Shown here: positions 41,893-52,224 of the stretch, one piece after another
Numbering within the stretch: the stretch's first letter is position 1
How the letters are laid out: each line of letters starts with the position of its first letter
DNA from: Ceratopteris richardii
Taxonomy: Eukaryota > Streptophyta > Polypodiopsida > Polypodiales > Pteridaceae
Assembly: GCA_020310875.1 (NCBI GenBank)
Contig: CM035412.1
Span: forward strand, 133,331,773-133,395,772
Direction of reading: 5' to 3'
DNA: 64,000 bases
The notes under the pieces: generated by a model
What the model was told of the DNA's origin: nothing
Database searches by the model: none
What the model saw: the letters and a program-made list of their open reading frames with translations, nothing else
Made by a program: the position numbers and the translations under genes

Positions 41893-42058
41893 CCATAAAT
41901 GAACCAGGTACAAAAGCATGGCGAACCACTACGATATATGAATCAAATACAAAATGTGGCAAATCACTACCAAATAGGAACCAAATACAAAATTCTAGTG
42001 CACCAGTGCCATATATAAGCCAAATACAAAATCGTGGCACACCACTGCCATACACATG
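41893..42058. repeat. Four-copy tandem repeat, unit 38-40 bp
   Basis: Units start gaaccaggtacaaaag, gaatcaaatacaaaat, gaaccaaatacaaaat and aagccaaatacaaaat and each ends in actacgatat / actaccaaat / agtgccatat / actgccatac. They lie inside the CACTA region. The frame read from the minus strand is open through the array but encodes only the repeat. Confidence 0.8.
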
Positions 42059-42059
42059 C

Positions 42060-43629
42060 CTAGAGGGATCAAAACATATATATCTGAAGTCCTACAACAT
42101 AGAACGTTCATGAAATGAGATAAATTGACATGATATTTACAAACAACAACTAAAAATGTCAAACCAAGTTTATAATCTCACCTCATCATAGATGCTCCCA
42201 TGAAACAACGGCACTGCCTCCCTCCAAGCCCTCCAATAGTGCAACCAATCCATGATGAGATCCATAAGCCTCCTCGGTTCATGTTGGAGGATGACCCATT
42301 GCCAACTCATGTAACAAATATGCAAAATATTAGATGAACATACATGACATGCTTAACATAAAAAATTTCAATAATCAAAATGATACCTACAAACTCGTGA
42401 TGCATAGTGTCATATCCATCGCTACCCAAATGTGAGGGTCGGAATGTATCTAGACATCATGTGCCTACTGCATCTTGCTGCTAGTGATATCCATTAGGAG
42501 TCTACTGCTGCTCATGGAAAACCATATCCCACTCTTGAGCGTCTAACCATATAAGCTTTGATAATCCTACTCTGAAAGCATCATGATCCTTGGATTAGCA
42601 ATGGGACATAACCTCACATGCCGTGTGCCGAATCCACTCTGAGCTGACAATAGGATGCCCATGTGTTGGCCAATACTCCTGATAGATTGTCTTCTGTGAT
42701 ATAATTTTTACGATCTTTATCATTTTCACTCCATTTCAACATGAGAGAGTGTCCAAGTTGTATGGAGGAAAGTTGTCATATGCATTGATGCATGGCCTTT
42801 CTAGCCACATCCATCATTGAAGCTCCATCATGTGTACTATACACCTTGGAGTTCTCATGGTCATGAGCACCCCAGTTGTATGTGGTGTGGCGTATCTACA
42901 CTTAAGGCACTTGCTCTAAGAGTAGAAGTGGGAGACACAACGTCCATCATACTGCCTCCACAATATTTGAATCCTCTAGAGCCACCTGTATATCCACTTC
43001 TGGAACCTCCTCCTCTAGAGTGTGACCTTCACCAACGAGATGAGCTAGCACCTATATCACACTGAGGTGTCAAATGCACTCGTGGACTACTGGAGCCACT
43101 AGGGGATGGTTGAGAAGGTTGTCATGGTGGAGTGATAAAGCCAAGAGGTGTACCTTTGGTAGTAGTAGCCCCCCTCCGCCCATGGGAGTGATGTCAGTGG
43201 GAGTGACACCAGTAGGAGTGAGGCCAACAAGAGTGAGACCGGTATGAGTTAGGATGGGGGGAGTGGTACTGCGAGCGATCCACTACTATGATGCAGTGGC
43301 CAAATAAGCAGGAGCTACTTGAGATATAAACTCTAAGAATTGCTCCTTTGTCATGGAATGTGGAGTGACCAAAGGACTATCTTCCATTGTGCTCTGCAAC
43401 AAAAAAACCTCAAATAATTCGCATACAATAATAATGGTAATATAGAGAAATAGTAGTGTATAAAAAAATGTAGCAAAAAAATAAACACAAATTAGTACAT
43501 AGAGTGTTTGCTTCAGAAATCCTCTATTCTAGCATCTTCTTGGAGATATGATGCATAGAGAATATCTATCTCTACATTGGCGACTTCTAGATCTCTTGGT
43601 ATGCTAGCTCCTTCTAAATCATCTTTCTC
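42060..43629 (-). other. CACTA internal region without recognised domain
   Basis: Frames on the minus strand are interrupted but include a Thr/Gly/Pro-rich stretch (TGLTLVGLTPTGVTPTDIT) near 43150-43260 and a Met start at about 43387 (MEDSPLVTPHSMTKEQFLE). Such a second gene could be the accessory-protein gene of the transposon, but no family motif is visible. Confidence 0.35.
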
Positions 43630-44130
43630 CTACAACATATTGTTTGTTACTTCATCTTGTATTTTGTCTTCTTCAAAGACCTCTTCATCTTGGACAATGA
43701 TCTCTTCCTCCTCGACTACCGAATGAATCTTAGAGTCTAGTATCGATGGAATTTTTTCTATGTGTATGTTCTCACAAATTTTTCTACTACATGGGGAGAC
43801 TTGTAAAACAAATAGCCACTCTGGTTCTTTCAAATCTAGCATAAAAACAACTTGCTCATAGTGCTCGGGAAGTACAAATGTATCTCTTTCATCTCTCCAT
43901 AGCTTTGTGGAGTCTACTTGAAGCAAGCCACTTTTATCCCGCCTCAGTACTGCATTTCTTCTAGAGATTATTACTTTGAACAATTTCACATAAAACAGAA
44001 AGTAATCAAACCTCGTGAAGGATAGCTTGAAGATATCTTGGATCACTCCACAATAAGTGAGCTGGCCTTCTTGAGCATTGTTGTCTCTTGCACTAGCTCT
44101 ACTTTTTTAGAAAAAGTTCACCATCACCCC
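43630..44130 (-). pseudogene. CACTA DUF4216-like domain
   Basis: Run of 138 codons (44046-43630) plus a few upstream: YCGVIQDIFKLSF, YFLFYVKLFKVII, LLQVDSTKLWRDERDTFVL, EHYEQVVFMLDLKEPEWLF. This matches DUF4216 (G-L--I-EL-Y---VVLFKC-W, F-LASQ--QVFY--D---W-VVL), which sits at the C-terminal side of plant CACTA transposases. It ends in a very acidic tail (VEEEEIIVQDEEVFEED). The DUF4218 domain usually between TNP2 and DUF4216 is not seen, suggesting deletion. Confidence 0.7.
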
Positions 44131-44288
44131 ACTATCAAAAGTAGATCTACTTTTGTCAATTAGTGCGATCCGAAAGTGTCATCCATGAGACCATAGTGCA
44201 CTGTATTTAGAATACTCCCAATCACACCCCTTTGCGAGTTCTACCTCTTCTTCAAAGATATCTTCGCCCACTGCCTTTGCTTGTGAAA

Positions 44289-45185
44289 CTACTGTATCTT
44301 GCATATGACCTTGCTCTTGCACGTCCTCCCTTTGTGCTTTGCTTGCTTTCTTTCTGAAAAAGTCTTCCAGAGAATCTCTCCTGCATTCATGAAAATATGC
44401 ATCCGATCTATCAAATGATTGATCAATAACTCACTCCAAAAAGGGAGTTTGTGAAAGATCAACAACCATTTCATGCCAGTGACTGGTGTTTCTGCATCCC
44501 ACAATTTCTTCCAATCACTTGCTTTCATTTGGTGTTGCGCTTGTCGGCCAATTTTCCCTTCAGATAAATCATTTCCATCAGGCAAATATCTATGATTTCC
44601 TTCATAGATAGTTTTCTGAAGTGCTTTGGAGTAGCATGCTTCAAGTCCTGGTTTGCATAGGGGACAAGCATGGTAACCCAAAATTGATAAACCTGAACAT
44701 TCACCATAACTAGGCCACTCATGCATCCTCTACATAAGTACGCCTTGCAATCGCATGTCTCGTCCTCTTATAAGTTGGGAAATGGTGCGCACAATAATCC
44801 CATCCCATAAAGTGCACAACTCTTCCACAAATGGTGCAAGGTATACATCCATGTTTTTTACCTTATACTTACCTGACACAATGAGAGCTAATAATAAATG
44901 GCCCTTTTTTATGGCCAACCATGGTAGGATCTTATAGTTGACCAAACATAGAGGCCATGTGCTCCATGAAGATGTGTGTAAACCAAATGGATTTACTCCA
45001 TCCATAGCTAGGCCTAGAAGACAGTTCTGAGGCTCACTAGCAAACTCTAGCCACTTACTATCTATGTGTTTCCAAGCATCAGAGTTAACAGGCACTCACA
45101 TTACACCATCTGTAGACCTGCTCTTTACATGCCATGACATTAACTCAACTATAGATTTGCATCTGAACATGCTCTAAATTCTTGG
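44289..45185 (-). pseudogene. CACTA transposase, TNP2-type domain
   Basis: From 45185: FRCKSIVELMSWHVKSRS, then VNSDAWKHIDSKWLEFASE, CLLGLAMDGVNPFGLHTSS, WSTWPLCLVNYKILPWL, KKGHLLLALIVSGKYK, MDVYLAPFVEELCTLWDG, and in the next run HEWPSYGECSGLSILGYHA, CPLCKPGLEACYSKAL, YEGNHRYLPDG and FWSELLINHLIDRMH. These are the transposase family tnp2 motifs in order (W-H, A-W--FD, LGLA-DG-NPFG, ST-P-----NLPPW, DVYL-PL-EEL, CP-C). The enzyme cuts and joins element ends. A stop near 45095 and a frame break near 44726 disrupt it. Confidence 0.88.
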
Positions 45186-46495
45186 AATGATAGTGTGTAC
45201 CTAAGTTGTGAAGCCTTAGGGACTTGTGTCCATGAGACTAGACCTCAATCACCCCACAAGTGCATTAGTGGTGGATTGATACATGTTTGATTATCAATCC
45301 GAGGAACCATGAGAACCAAGCATATGATGATGTGTGCGCACATGATGGAAAGTGAAGTGGGTAAGCTACAATGCATGTGAAAAGACTTAACTACCTCTCT
45401 AACTCACTAACCCTCTAAAATTGCATGACACGATACCATTTATAGTAGTAAGCACAAATTTGAACTTTTCTCTCAAGTCCGAACTCTGAATATGGTCAAT
45501 AGTGGGTTTCTTTCGAAGCTCTCGACAAGATGCATCTATTGCAAGCATTATCACTTGAATCTGACCAAGATCTTTCAAGTTATGAGCAAAATAGGGAATG
45601 GAGGAAAGCACCAACACTTGCTCCACAACTCCTAATGGCTCACACATACACTACAGTCATTCAAAAGTGATGGGAAGGGATATATAACGGTCCTATACAC
45701 ACATTCCAAGCATTACTCACACACAAAAGATCATGGACAAGGAGGAAATCAGCTAGAAAGAAGCAAATTCAAAATTCTTCTTCAATTCTTCAGAATGGCA
45801 AAAAGCCCCTTACAAGAGTCACAATGTGACTTATATACATGTGCCCTAAAAATGGTCCTTTCACAAAAGAGACCGGCACTTTTATTGACTAACTCTAATT
45901 TCCTACTATTTTACAAAGATTATGATACATTGCTTGGGATTTATGCATCTAGAGGGCTCTTGTAGTGCATTTACATGGCTTTCATGAGATTTCCATAAGC
46001 ATTTGAAGAAGAAAAATTGTGCCCATAATTTTGAAAATTTTGGGGCTCCTCTTTAGTGTTCTATTTTCTCTACAACACTCTCGTCCTCTTTGTCTCTGTC
46101 GTCCCTTGATAGGCTTTGCTTCATGTCTTTGTTTGCTGTATTAATTTGGGCTGCCATGCACACATTTAGTGGCTAAGAATGTGATATTCTTAGTCACGTG
46201 TTTCTGCTTCTCAGCCTCTCCCCTTTTTAACTTTTGGTCCTCGGATATGTCGTTGTCTTCACACTATGACGCTATTGTATTGCTCTGGCCTGTTTACTTC
46301 TTTACATTGCACGCATTAAGTGGAGGCCTCAGAGGTTCAGACGCACACATCTTGTGGATGAGGAAGCTGTGTGCAACCTCCCATGAAAAGTCTTGGTTGT
46401 TATCTTTCTTTATTTCCACTATTCAAGACCTGGTTCTTTGGTGTTGTAGCCTGATGCGTGCCCCTGCGGGGCTTTGGGCAGAGAGTAGTCCTTTC
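45186..46495. other. Non-coding stretch between CACTA element and Gypsy-C ORF X
   Basis: Expected to hold the 3' untranslated region and 3' LTR of Gypsy-C and perhaps the end of the CACTA element. A TATA-like tatataacgg (45699) and tgacttatatacatg (45830) occur. No convincing LTR match to the right end of Gypsy-C (63.2-64.0 kb) was seen. A small hairpin (gtggctaagaat / attcttagtcac) lies at 46171-46199. Confidence 0.4.
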
Positions 46496-47485
46496 TTATT
46501 GAGCTTCTTCTTTATTGAGCCGTTTTGGTCTTCGATGTTCTTCTTCTTCTCTTTTTGTTTGATTCTCCCTCCACATGTCCCTCCTCCTGAACTCTGGCAT
46601 CCCCAACAGGCTTTTTTGGTGATGTGCATAGGTTTTTATTACTTTTTGCTCTCTAAGATTAAGCGAATTTGCTTGAAATATCATCAGTTCCTTCCATTGT
46701 GCGGATTTTACCCCGTCGTCTGGTGCGTGTCCATGATCTGCAAAAAAGCTTAGTTTGTAGGCCACCAGTCTCGCATTCAAGTTGGAAGAGATCTTTACAA
46801 ATATCTTCAAGTCCATCTCAAAAAACCCTATAAAGAATGCTTCTTTGAACATTTGCATATAAGGACTCGGTAGAAACATAAATTGTGAGTATATTGCCAT
46901 GATAGTTAAGCGACTAGGGGTAGTAGATAGATAAAAAATTAGGGCATCTGCTCCCTGGTTAATTTTGATGAAGTTCAAAAATGTATACTGCATGTGTTGA
47001 AATACTTTTAAGATAGTAAGTAGCATACTTAATATTTTATTGGTCATTTTAATGGCTAAGTCTGGTACTGTCGCATATCTTGATATCCAGAATTCATGAT
47101 CTGCACCATATATTCCTCTATTGGTAAGTAGTTGCATGGCAGACTAGGTAATAGTGGATAGTTTAGCCATTGATTATTTAAGTTATCGTGGCAGTGTGCT
47201 TCCCAAAATTGCGTCCAGCAGCATCTTCTAGAGACATGCCAAAAAGATGGATTAACTTGAAGCATGTACAGTGCTGACTCCCAGTGTACCCTTAGTGTTG
47301 GATTCTTCTCCAAAAATTTTGATCTCCATACAGGATCTTCCTTATCAAATTCCTCTTGTGTATGTGTGAACGTTTGTAGATTGAATTGCAGATCATTATC
47401 AGGTTCTTTATTGGTGGTCTTCTTTATATACTGTCGTGTCTCTTCTTTGAGTAATCCGTAAGGTATACTGAACGGCTTCAAAATA
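46496..47485 (-). pseudogene. ORF X (Gypsy-C copy), conserved C-terminal region
   Basis: Two overlapping runs (47481-47056, 47137-46496). They read EDPVWRSKFLEKNPTLRVH, VSRRCCWTQFWEAHCHDNL, NNQWLNYPLLPSLP, AIKMTNKILSMLLTILKV, DALIFYLSTTPSRLTI, YMQMFKEAFFIGFFEMD and LKIFVKISSNLNARLVA, ending in a basic Glu/Arg-rich tail. The matches to the Gypsy-A and -D copies are W--F----H-N, WLNYP-L-P, [LF]-Y--STTPS and F-E-F--GF. Ordering is identical. Function unknown. Confidence 0.65.
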
Positions 47486-48500
47486 TGTTCGTGTCAGCTT
47501 AGTTCTGCAATAGCCCGATCATGTCTTTCAGTGTTTGGCTCTGCTTCCTCCCTTATAGGTGAATGATGCATGGCGGGAGAGAGAGGACGTACCTCAGTCT
47601 CCTCAGTAGCCGCTTGGGAGCTTGGAACTATTGGTGTCCCCACTGTTACCTGTTGTTCTATTTGAGCTTTTAATCTTGCAATGAGTTCATCCTTTTCTTT
47701 GATTTCATCGGTGACGGTTCTTAGTGCTTCTTTGGTAGTCAAAAGCTCATTTCCTATAGCAGCTATTTGATCGACATCTTCATTATATATCACAAGAAGT
47801 TTATTCTCAGCCGATTTCCACCGCTTTCTAAGTTCATTCGTGCTATGCATGTACTTTGTTTCCCATTGTTCTCTTATGGTTTGCTCTTGTCTTAGCTGAT
47901 CTTCATACTTGGCAATTTGAGCTTCCAATGCCTTTGTGTTGTTTGTTGTCACTTCTTGTGCTTCTATGGGTTGGTTGCACATGATGGCATTCATAAGCTC
48001 TTTATTCCTGTTTCTTAAGTTGGCTGCTTCCTCCATATATACCTTTAATTGAGATTCAAGCAGCTTACTTCAAGAACTTATATTTGCCTTCTTAGCTTCA
48101 CTTGCTTCATATTTTCTTTGTTGCTCTTTGATTTGGGCTTCTATTTTGTGATTGTCGGTTGTCAGCCTATTGCACTTTTCCATTACTTCATGAGCTTCTT
48201 TTTCCTTAGTCGTAAGTGCCTGTTGAATTTCTGTCACTTGTGCAGAGAGTGTTTAACTTACTACCTAGAATTGGCTTTGCTCTCTCATGGCCTTGTCATA
48301 ATCTGCATCGGCTTTGAGCATTTGTTGCTTAGTGTCCATGGTTGTTTGTATCATCTGCTTCACCACTAGCTTTAGTTGAGCCACATCCACGTTCAACCAT
48401 GTTTTAGGGATACTCAGTTCTTCCCTTGTTAGTACATCCTTACCTTTGTCCACATGTATAGTCTCCTTATGTGGTTGCCTGATTTGCAAATGTATTTCTC
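47486..48500 (-). pseudogene. ORF X (Gypsy-C copy), long coiled coil
   Basis: A 180-codon run (48036-47494) and upstream pieces read MKQMIQTTMDTKQQMLKA, EIQQALTTKEKEAHEVME, EEAANLRNRNKELMNAI, KALEAQIAKYEDQLRQEQ, STNELRKRWKSAENKLLV, IGNELLTTKEALRTVTDEI and KEKDELIARLKAQIEQQV. The heptad pattern covers about 250 residues with one Pro/Ser-rich exit (VGTPIVPSSQAATEETEV). This is the clearest coiled coil of the three copies. Stops near 48045 and 48255 break it. Confidence 0.75.
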
Positions 48501-48950
48501 TCTCATTTCCTTGTTCTTTATTAGTGGTAGATTTTGTGGCACTTCCCTGAAATGTAATATCTAGAGCGGAAGGCTGTGGTACAACCCTGATCAGAGTGAA
48601 ATGCTCTCACTCCTTCACTTCTTCCTGTTCTTTCTCTTCCTTTGGCCTCCGTACTGTGGCTTCTCTCGCTAAGCGAGTCTCTATAATTTGAATGGTTGTC
48701 TCTTCATTCATTTTGAATAGTACATGAATTTCTTCTTTAGATGACCCTTGCCTTGTTGTGTCCATGATTGTGGCATCAGGGGTTTGATCTACCTTTGTAC
48801 CTTCCACTCCAAAGGAATCTGTTACTTGATTCCATTCCTCCCAATTGGCATCATCTTTTGAATCACTTTTGATGTCCACATTCATCATGGATGGCTCTTG
48901 CTCTTCTTGCATATCATAAGATGAACTAGAGTTGGTCAGTCCCAACTCTC
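48501..48950 (-). pseudogene. ORF X (Gypsy-C copy), acidic linker
   Basis: Run of 112 codons (48945-48607) rich in E, D, S and T (EEQEPSMMNVDIKSDSKDD, DATIMDTTRQGSSKEEI), ending VRRPKEEKEQEEVKE. It corresponds in position to the acidic middle of the Gypsy-A copy. No domain. Confidence 0.55.
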
Positions 48951-50073
48951 TATATCTATAAAACTTTTGTCAGCCTATTTCTTTGCTCAGTGTCTTCATG
49001 AGACTGGTGGTAGTGATGCCCTTGTACCGGCAGGTTTACTTGTCCTTCCATGTATTGGTGGGTAGCCACCATTGCTTTGTTTAGCTCTTCTTCTATAATT
49101 GGTTTTGTGTCTTCAATCTTTGTCCTTGGAAGCAGATGTATCCTCTTTGAAGCAGGAAATGTTTCTTTTGTCCTCATCATTTCTCTTAGTCTCTTGGTTC
49201 CTCTCATCCTTGGTTGTGAGCTGGTTTCGGCTTCTTCCACCATTGTTACTCCCTTCTTTTTCCTTGGGACTGTGGCTAATTTTTCATACTTAGCCATTTT
49301 TGTGGATGAATGCATCTCTTTCAGATGTTCTCGAATGCCAAATGCATGGTAGATGAGGATGGTCAGGGCTACACTCCCATTCAAGAAATTTTTGTGGTTC
49401 CATTGCTTCTTAGCTTCAAAAAGATGCTCTTGGATGTATGGCATCATATACACTTGATTACCGATCTCTTTAATAGCATGAGACTAGAGTTGTACTATGA
49501 TTTTTTGTGGTGCCATGTAATGATGCATATTTTGAAAAGAGGAATGTTGGTGAATCAAACGAACTTCTTCTTCTATATCTATACGATTGATATCCAAGAA
49601 TGTGCGGGTCTTTGTTCCTCGGATTTCATCCATCAAGTCTGTGTTCCCATCTTTTTCCCACCCAAAAGCTTCCTTGATCAAGTCATGAGTGAATTGGATG
49701 ATCATCCATTCCCCTACCGTATCTAGAACTCTTGCTTCTGGCACTAATGGGTTATGTAAGGCCGGTTGGAGGGTATTCATCACTGAGTGGACCGTTGGAA
49801 GTCTGGCTTATAAATTCGTAGTTTGAAGAATTTTTGAATACCTGCCTTTGTCATTATGTCCACAGTTGATGGGATGTCATGCAAGACTTTAAAATCTTGA
49901 GACATAACAAGGAATTGATGATCGGTATCCATAATCTTTATTGTCACTAAGAAAAGATAATCTCCAGCAGGTTGGTCCTCACAAAACCAATGACCTTTGG
50001 CTTTGTTCACACTTTGTAATGGAATCTCCAACACCTCTTCTTGAATCGTTGCTTTGGAATCCTCAAAAGCCAT
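48951..50073 (-). pseudogene. ORF X (Gypsy-C copy), N-terminal conserved region
   Basis: Starts with a Met at 50073. Three overlapping runs read IQEEVLEIPLQSVNKAKGH, WFCEDQPAGDYLFLVTIKI, STVDIMTKAGIQKFFKLR, then WMIIQFTHDLIKEAFGWEK, DIEEEVRLIHQHSSFQN, MMPYIQEHLFEAKKQWNHK, NFLNGSVALTILIYHAFGI and REHLKEMHS, with a basic stretch KRLREMMRTK resembling a nuclear localisation signal. The first two runs are joined by a shift near 49780. The Gypsy-A copy at 18.3-19.2 kb has the same layout. I do not recognise the fold. Confidence 0.6.
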
Positions 50074-50899
50074 CTACACTTGTAATAAAGAGAGAATCAT
50101 CTTCTAGTAGAAACCAATTCATGTGTTATGTGTGGTTCAGTAATATGTCGTTTCTTCGTCACTCCATTCCCCCTTGCTTAAGTAAGTAAGGCCTCTTACC
50201 ACACTTCTTTTGATTCTTACTCCTGAAAAAAACAATAGTTAGTTCTAGCCGAAGCATTTATTTATTTACACTAGAAGTTCATTCCTATGGCAGTAGAATC
50301 TAAGACCTATTCCAATGATGGAAATGTGCACCACTAATGGTATTGAAAAGATAATGGGCCAAGTGCATGGCCTTGTAATGTGGCCCTATCATGCATACTC
50401 TAGGTGCAGTGGACCCTTCATGAGTGGAAGTTGAATCGGTCTTTGTCTATCATTCCTCTTCTTGCTACTTCTTTGGTCTCCATATCCATTTTGTAGTTGG
50501 TGCTTGAGGCATTCGGTTCTGTTGCATTCCTTGATCTTTGTTCCTTTTTGCCTTTCTAAATGTGATATGATTTGTAGTTGGTGTGTTCTTTCGATACCCT
50601 TGGTGCTTCTTTGTAGACTCCTTTGTTTTATGTTGTAGATATGATATCTCACCAAGCTTCCTTAGTTCTTGAGTTGCTACTTGTCATAGCTTCTTCGGAA
50701 TCCATATACGCTGTTGTGTTTTTTGGGCATCCACTAATGACTTTGGAATCCACACATGAAGAAGTCTTTGTGGTTTCGATTGTGATGATGAGTACTGGTT
50801 GTCTCTCCTCGTTTTTATTGGATGATTAGTCTGCTTTAGTGTTGGTCTATCTGGTTCAGTCATCGAATCCTTTCGAACCCATTGTAGACAAGGGTTATG
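50074..50899 (-). other. Gypsy-C interval between second protease-like domain and ORF X
   Basis: Minus-strand frames are short; one (50655-50389) is basic and Gln-rich (KQRSLQRSTKGIERTHQ) with no domain. Possibly decayed coding sequence or a spacer. Confidence 0.4.
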
Positions 50900-51600
50900 T
50901 AGAAGTGACGTTCAATTAGTAGACCCCCATGTTGATGTTCTTCGTTTGATGTAGGTAATTTTAAAAGCATTGTCCTCACTTTCTCTCTTAGATTCATCTC
51001 TCACAGGAAAGGAAAGCACATCATCAAGCAACACATTCTTATTTGCAGGCAATTCTAGCTTAGGGCATTCTTTGGATAAACACTCTACTGATTCATTGTT
51101 TGACTCCTTTTCTAAGTTCTCTTCCTTGGGTTTGATAATCTCATGAACGTGAGAAGGTCTTTCTTCCAGCAAGCTAAAGATTTCCTTATGTCCTATTTTG
51201 GCTAATATGTATCCTTGTGCTAGTTGAATGTTCACTTCATTCTCAATAATCTGGTCTTGCCCTAGGATCACATTTTCAATTAGGTATTCGTCCTTGCATA
51301 CCAAAAATCTTTGCTCCATGGTTGAATTTCCTAGGTGAAGGGATATTCTGGCTTCTCCAACACATTCTATAACTTGGCCTCCAATGCCTATCATGCATGC
51401 TTTAGTGGGACTTATGGTTGTTTGAAGATGCATAATTAACGTCATTCCTATATAGCTTAGGGTAGCTCCTAAGTCAGTTAGAGCATCTATTAGCTGATAT
51501 TCTATGGTTGCAATCCCTAGGTTTAAACATGGTTGGATATACCAAGGCTCTCCTTGCCAGCTTTATTGACTTGGTAATTGGCCATAGGTATGGGTTCTTC
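50900..51600 (-). pseudogene. Second retropepsin-like domain downstream of Gypsy-C integrase
   Basis: The frame reads IATIEYQLIDALTDLGATLS followed by YIGMTLIM, then a Gly-rich loop (KACMIGIGGQVIECVGEA), RISLHLGNSTMEQRFLVC, and ENVILGQDQIIENEV. The pattern [AL]-x-D-x-G-A-x-x-S-[YF]-[IM], then a hydrophobic strand and V-ILG-D, about 70 residues apart, is that of aspartic proteases of the retropepsin type. The active site reads DLG instead of DTG or DSG, so activity is doubtful. A long charged tail follows to about 50912. It lies after integrase, where gypsy elements do not normally encode a protease. Confidence 0.6.
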
Positions 51601-51860
51601 TCCTTGTAGATATCATTCATCCCTTTGTTTTATCCACTCCTTTTGTTTCTTGATATGCTCTAAGGCTTCTTGGCATGCTTCTTCTCGAATCCTCTCCTCT
51701 TTCTTCTTCCGATTTTGTGCTCTTATGAGTCGTGCTAACATTTGATCTATTAATGGCTCCATATATTATTTCACTCTACATCCACTTATGTAGTTAGGAA
51801 GTATGTCTCCATCTAATGTGGCTAGATTCACTGCTTTGCTCGTTGAGATTTTATTGATCA
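51601..51860 (-). pseudogene. Gypsy-C integrase C-terminal module, distal half, and helical tail
   Basis: Reading on the minus strand from 51855: INKISTSKAVNLATLDGDI, LPNYISGCRVK, stop, YMEPLIDQMLARLIRAQN and a long Lys/Glu/Arg helix (RKKKEERIREEACQEAL). The first part matches INRISTNSVVQLVTSEGEV-MPNYISGYRVKLY of Gypsy-B, so this is the end of the GPY/F-type module. Its other half lies at 55445-55560, across the insertion. Confidence 0.75.
51856..51860. repeat. Target-site duplication GATCA (left copy)
   Basis: GATCA occurs at 51856-51860 and 55440-55444. Removing the DNA between them together with one copy restores an alignment of equal length with Gypsy-B at 20786-20808. Confidence 0.8.
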
Positions 51861-51864
51861 TTTT

Positions 51865-52221
51865 TTGGAAAACAATGTCACATCAGTCCAAAATCCATTT
51901 AGGGTAGAAACCCTTATTTTGGTATTTATTCATTTTTGGCACAAAAATGGGTAAAATTTTTATGAGCCTATCTTGTAGAGCTTGAAGAAAGCTTTCCAAT
52001 GGTATATGACATTCAGTCATCAGAGATCAGATAAGGGTTAGGGTTTTATCCCAAATCTGATCTCTGATGATTGAATGTCATATACCATTGAAAAGCTTTC
52101 TTCAAGCTCTACAAGATAGGCTCATAAAAATTTTACCCATTTTGTGCCAAAAATGACTAAGTACCAAAATTAGGGTTTTTGCCCTAAATGGATTTTGGAC
52201 TGATGTGACATTGTTTTCCAA
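51865..52221. repeat. 357-bp palindrome (two arms of about 165 bp)
   Basis: The left arm from ttggaaaacaatgtcacatc is matched in reverse complement by the right arm ending gatgtgacattgttttccaa. Interior words such as cctatcttgtagagcttgaa, ttttgg-actta and ccatttagggtagaaaccc pair in the same way, at about 93-95% by eye. The centre (about 52032-52053) holds agggttagggttttatccc. The left end abuts the GATCA duplication. Confidence 0.9.
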
Positions 52222-52224
52222 CAA

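Larger units (their letters stand above)
41529..45185 (-). mobile_element. Decayed CACTA (En/Spm) DNA transposon
   Basis: The minus strand carries a TNP2-type transposase (44.3-45.2 kb) and a DUF4216-like domain (43.6-44.1 kb), the pair found in plant CACTA transposases. A possible terminus, CACTACAAC, lies at 41529. It is followed by short repeats (variants of gcatcagtataggtgtc, 41600-41760) like the subterminal repeats of CACTA elements. The other terminus was not found with confidence. The left half (42.1-43.5 kb) has no recognised domain. Confidence 0.72.

Noticed and set aside
41529..45967. CACTACAAC (41529) and TTGTAGTG (ending 45967) as the two CACTA termini
   Set aside because: Only eight bases agree, the flanking three bases differ (cct versus cat) and no subterminal repeats lie near the right one. 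Only the left end is kept, as tentative.
46169..46753. Plus-strand 194-codon frame with Phe/Leu-rich segments as a possible env-like membrane protein
   Set aside because: It runs antisense to the ORF X C-terminal tail and its hydrophobic parts mirror Glu/Lys-rich sense codons. Other copies show no such frame.
52032..52053. Interstitial telomere repeat
   Set aside because: Only one or two degenerate TTTAGGG-like words at the palindrome centre; too few for a telomeric array.
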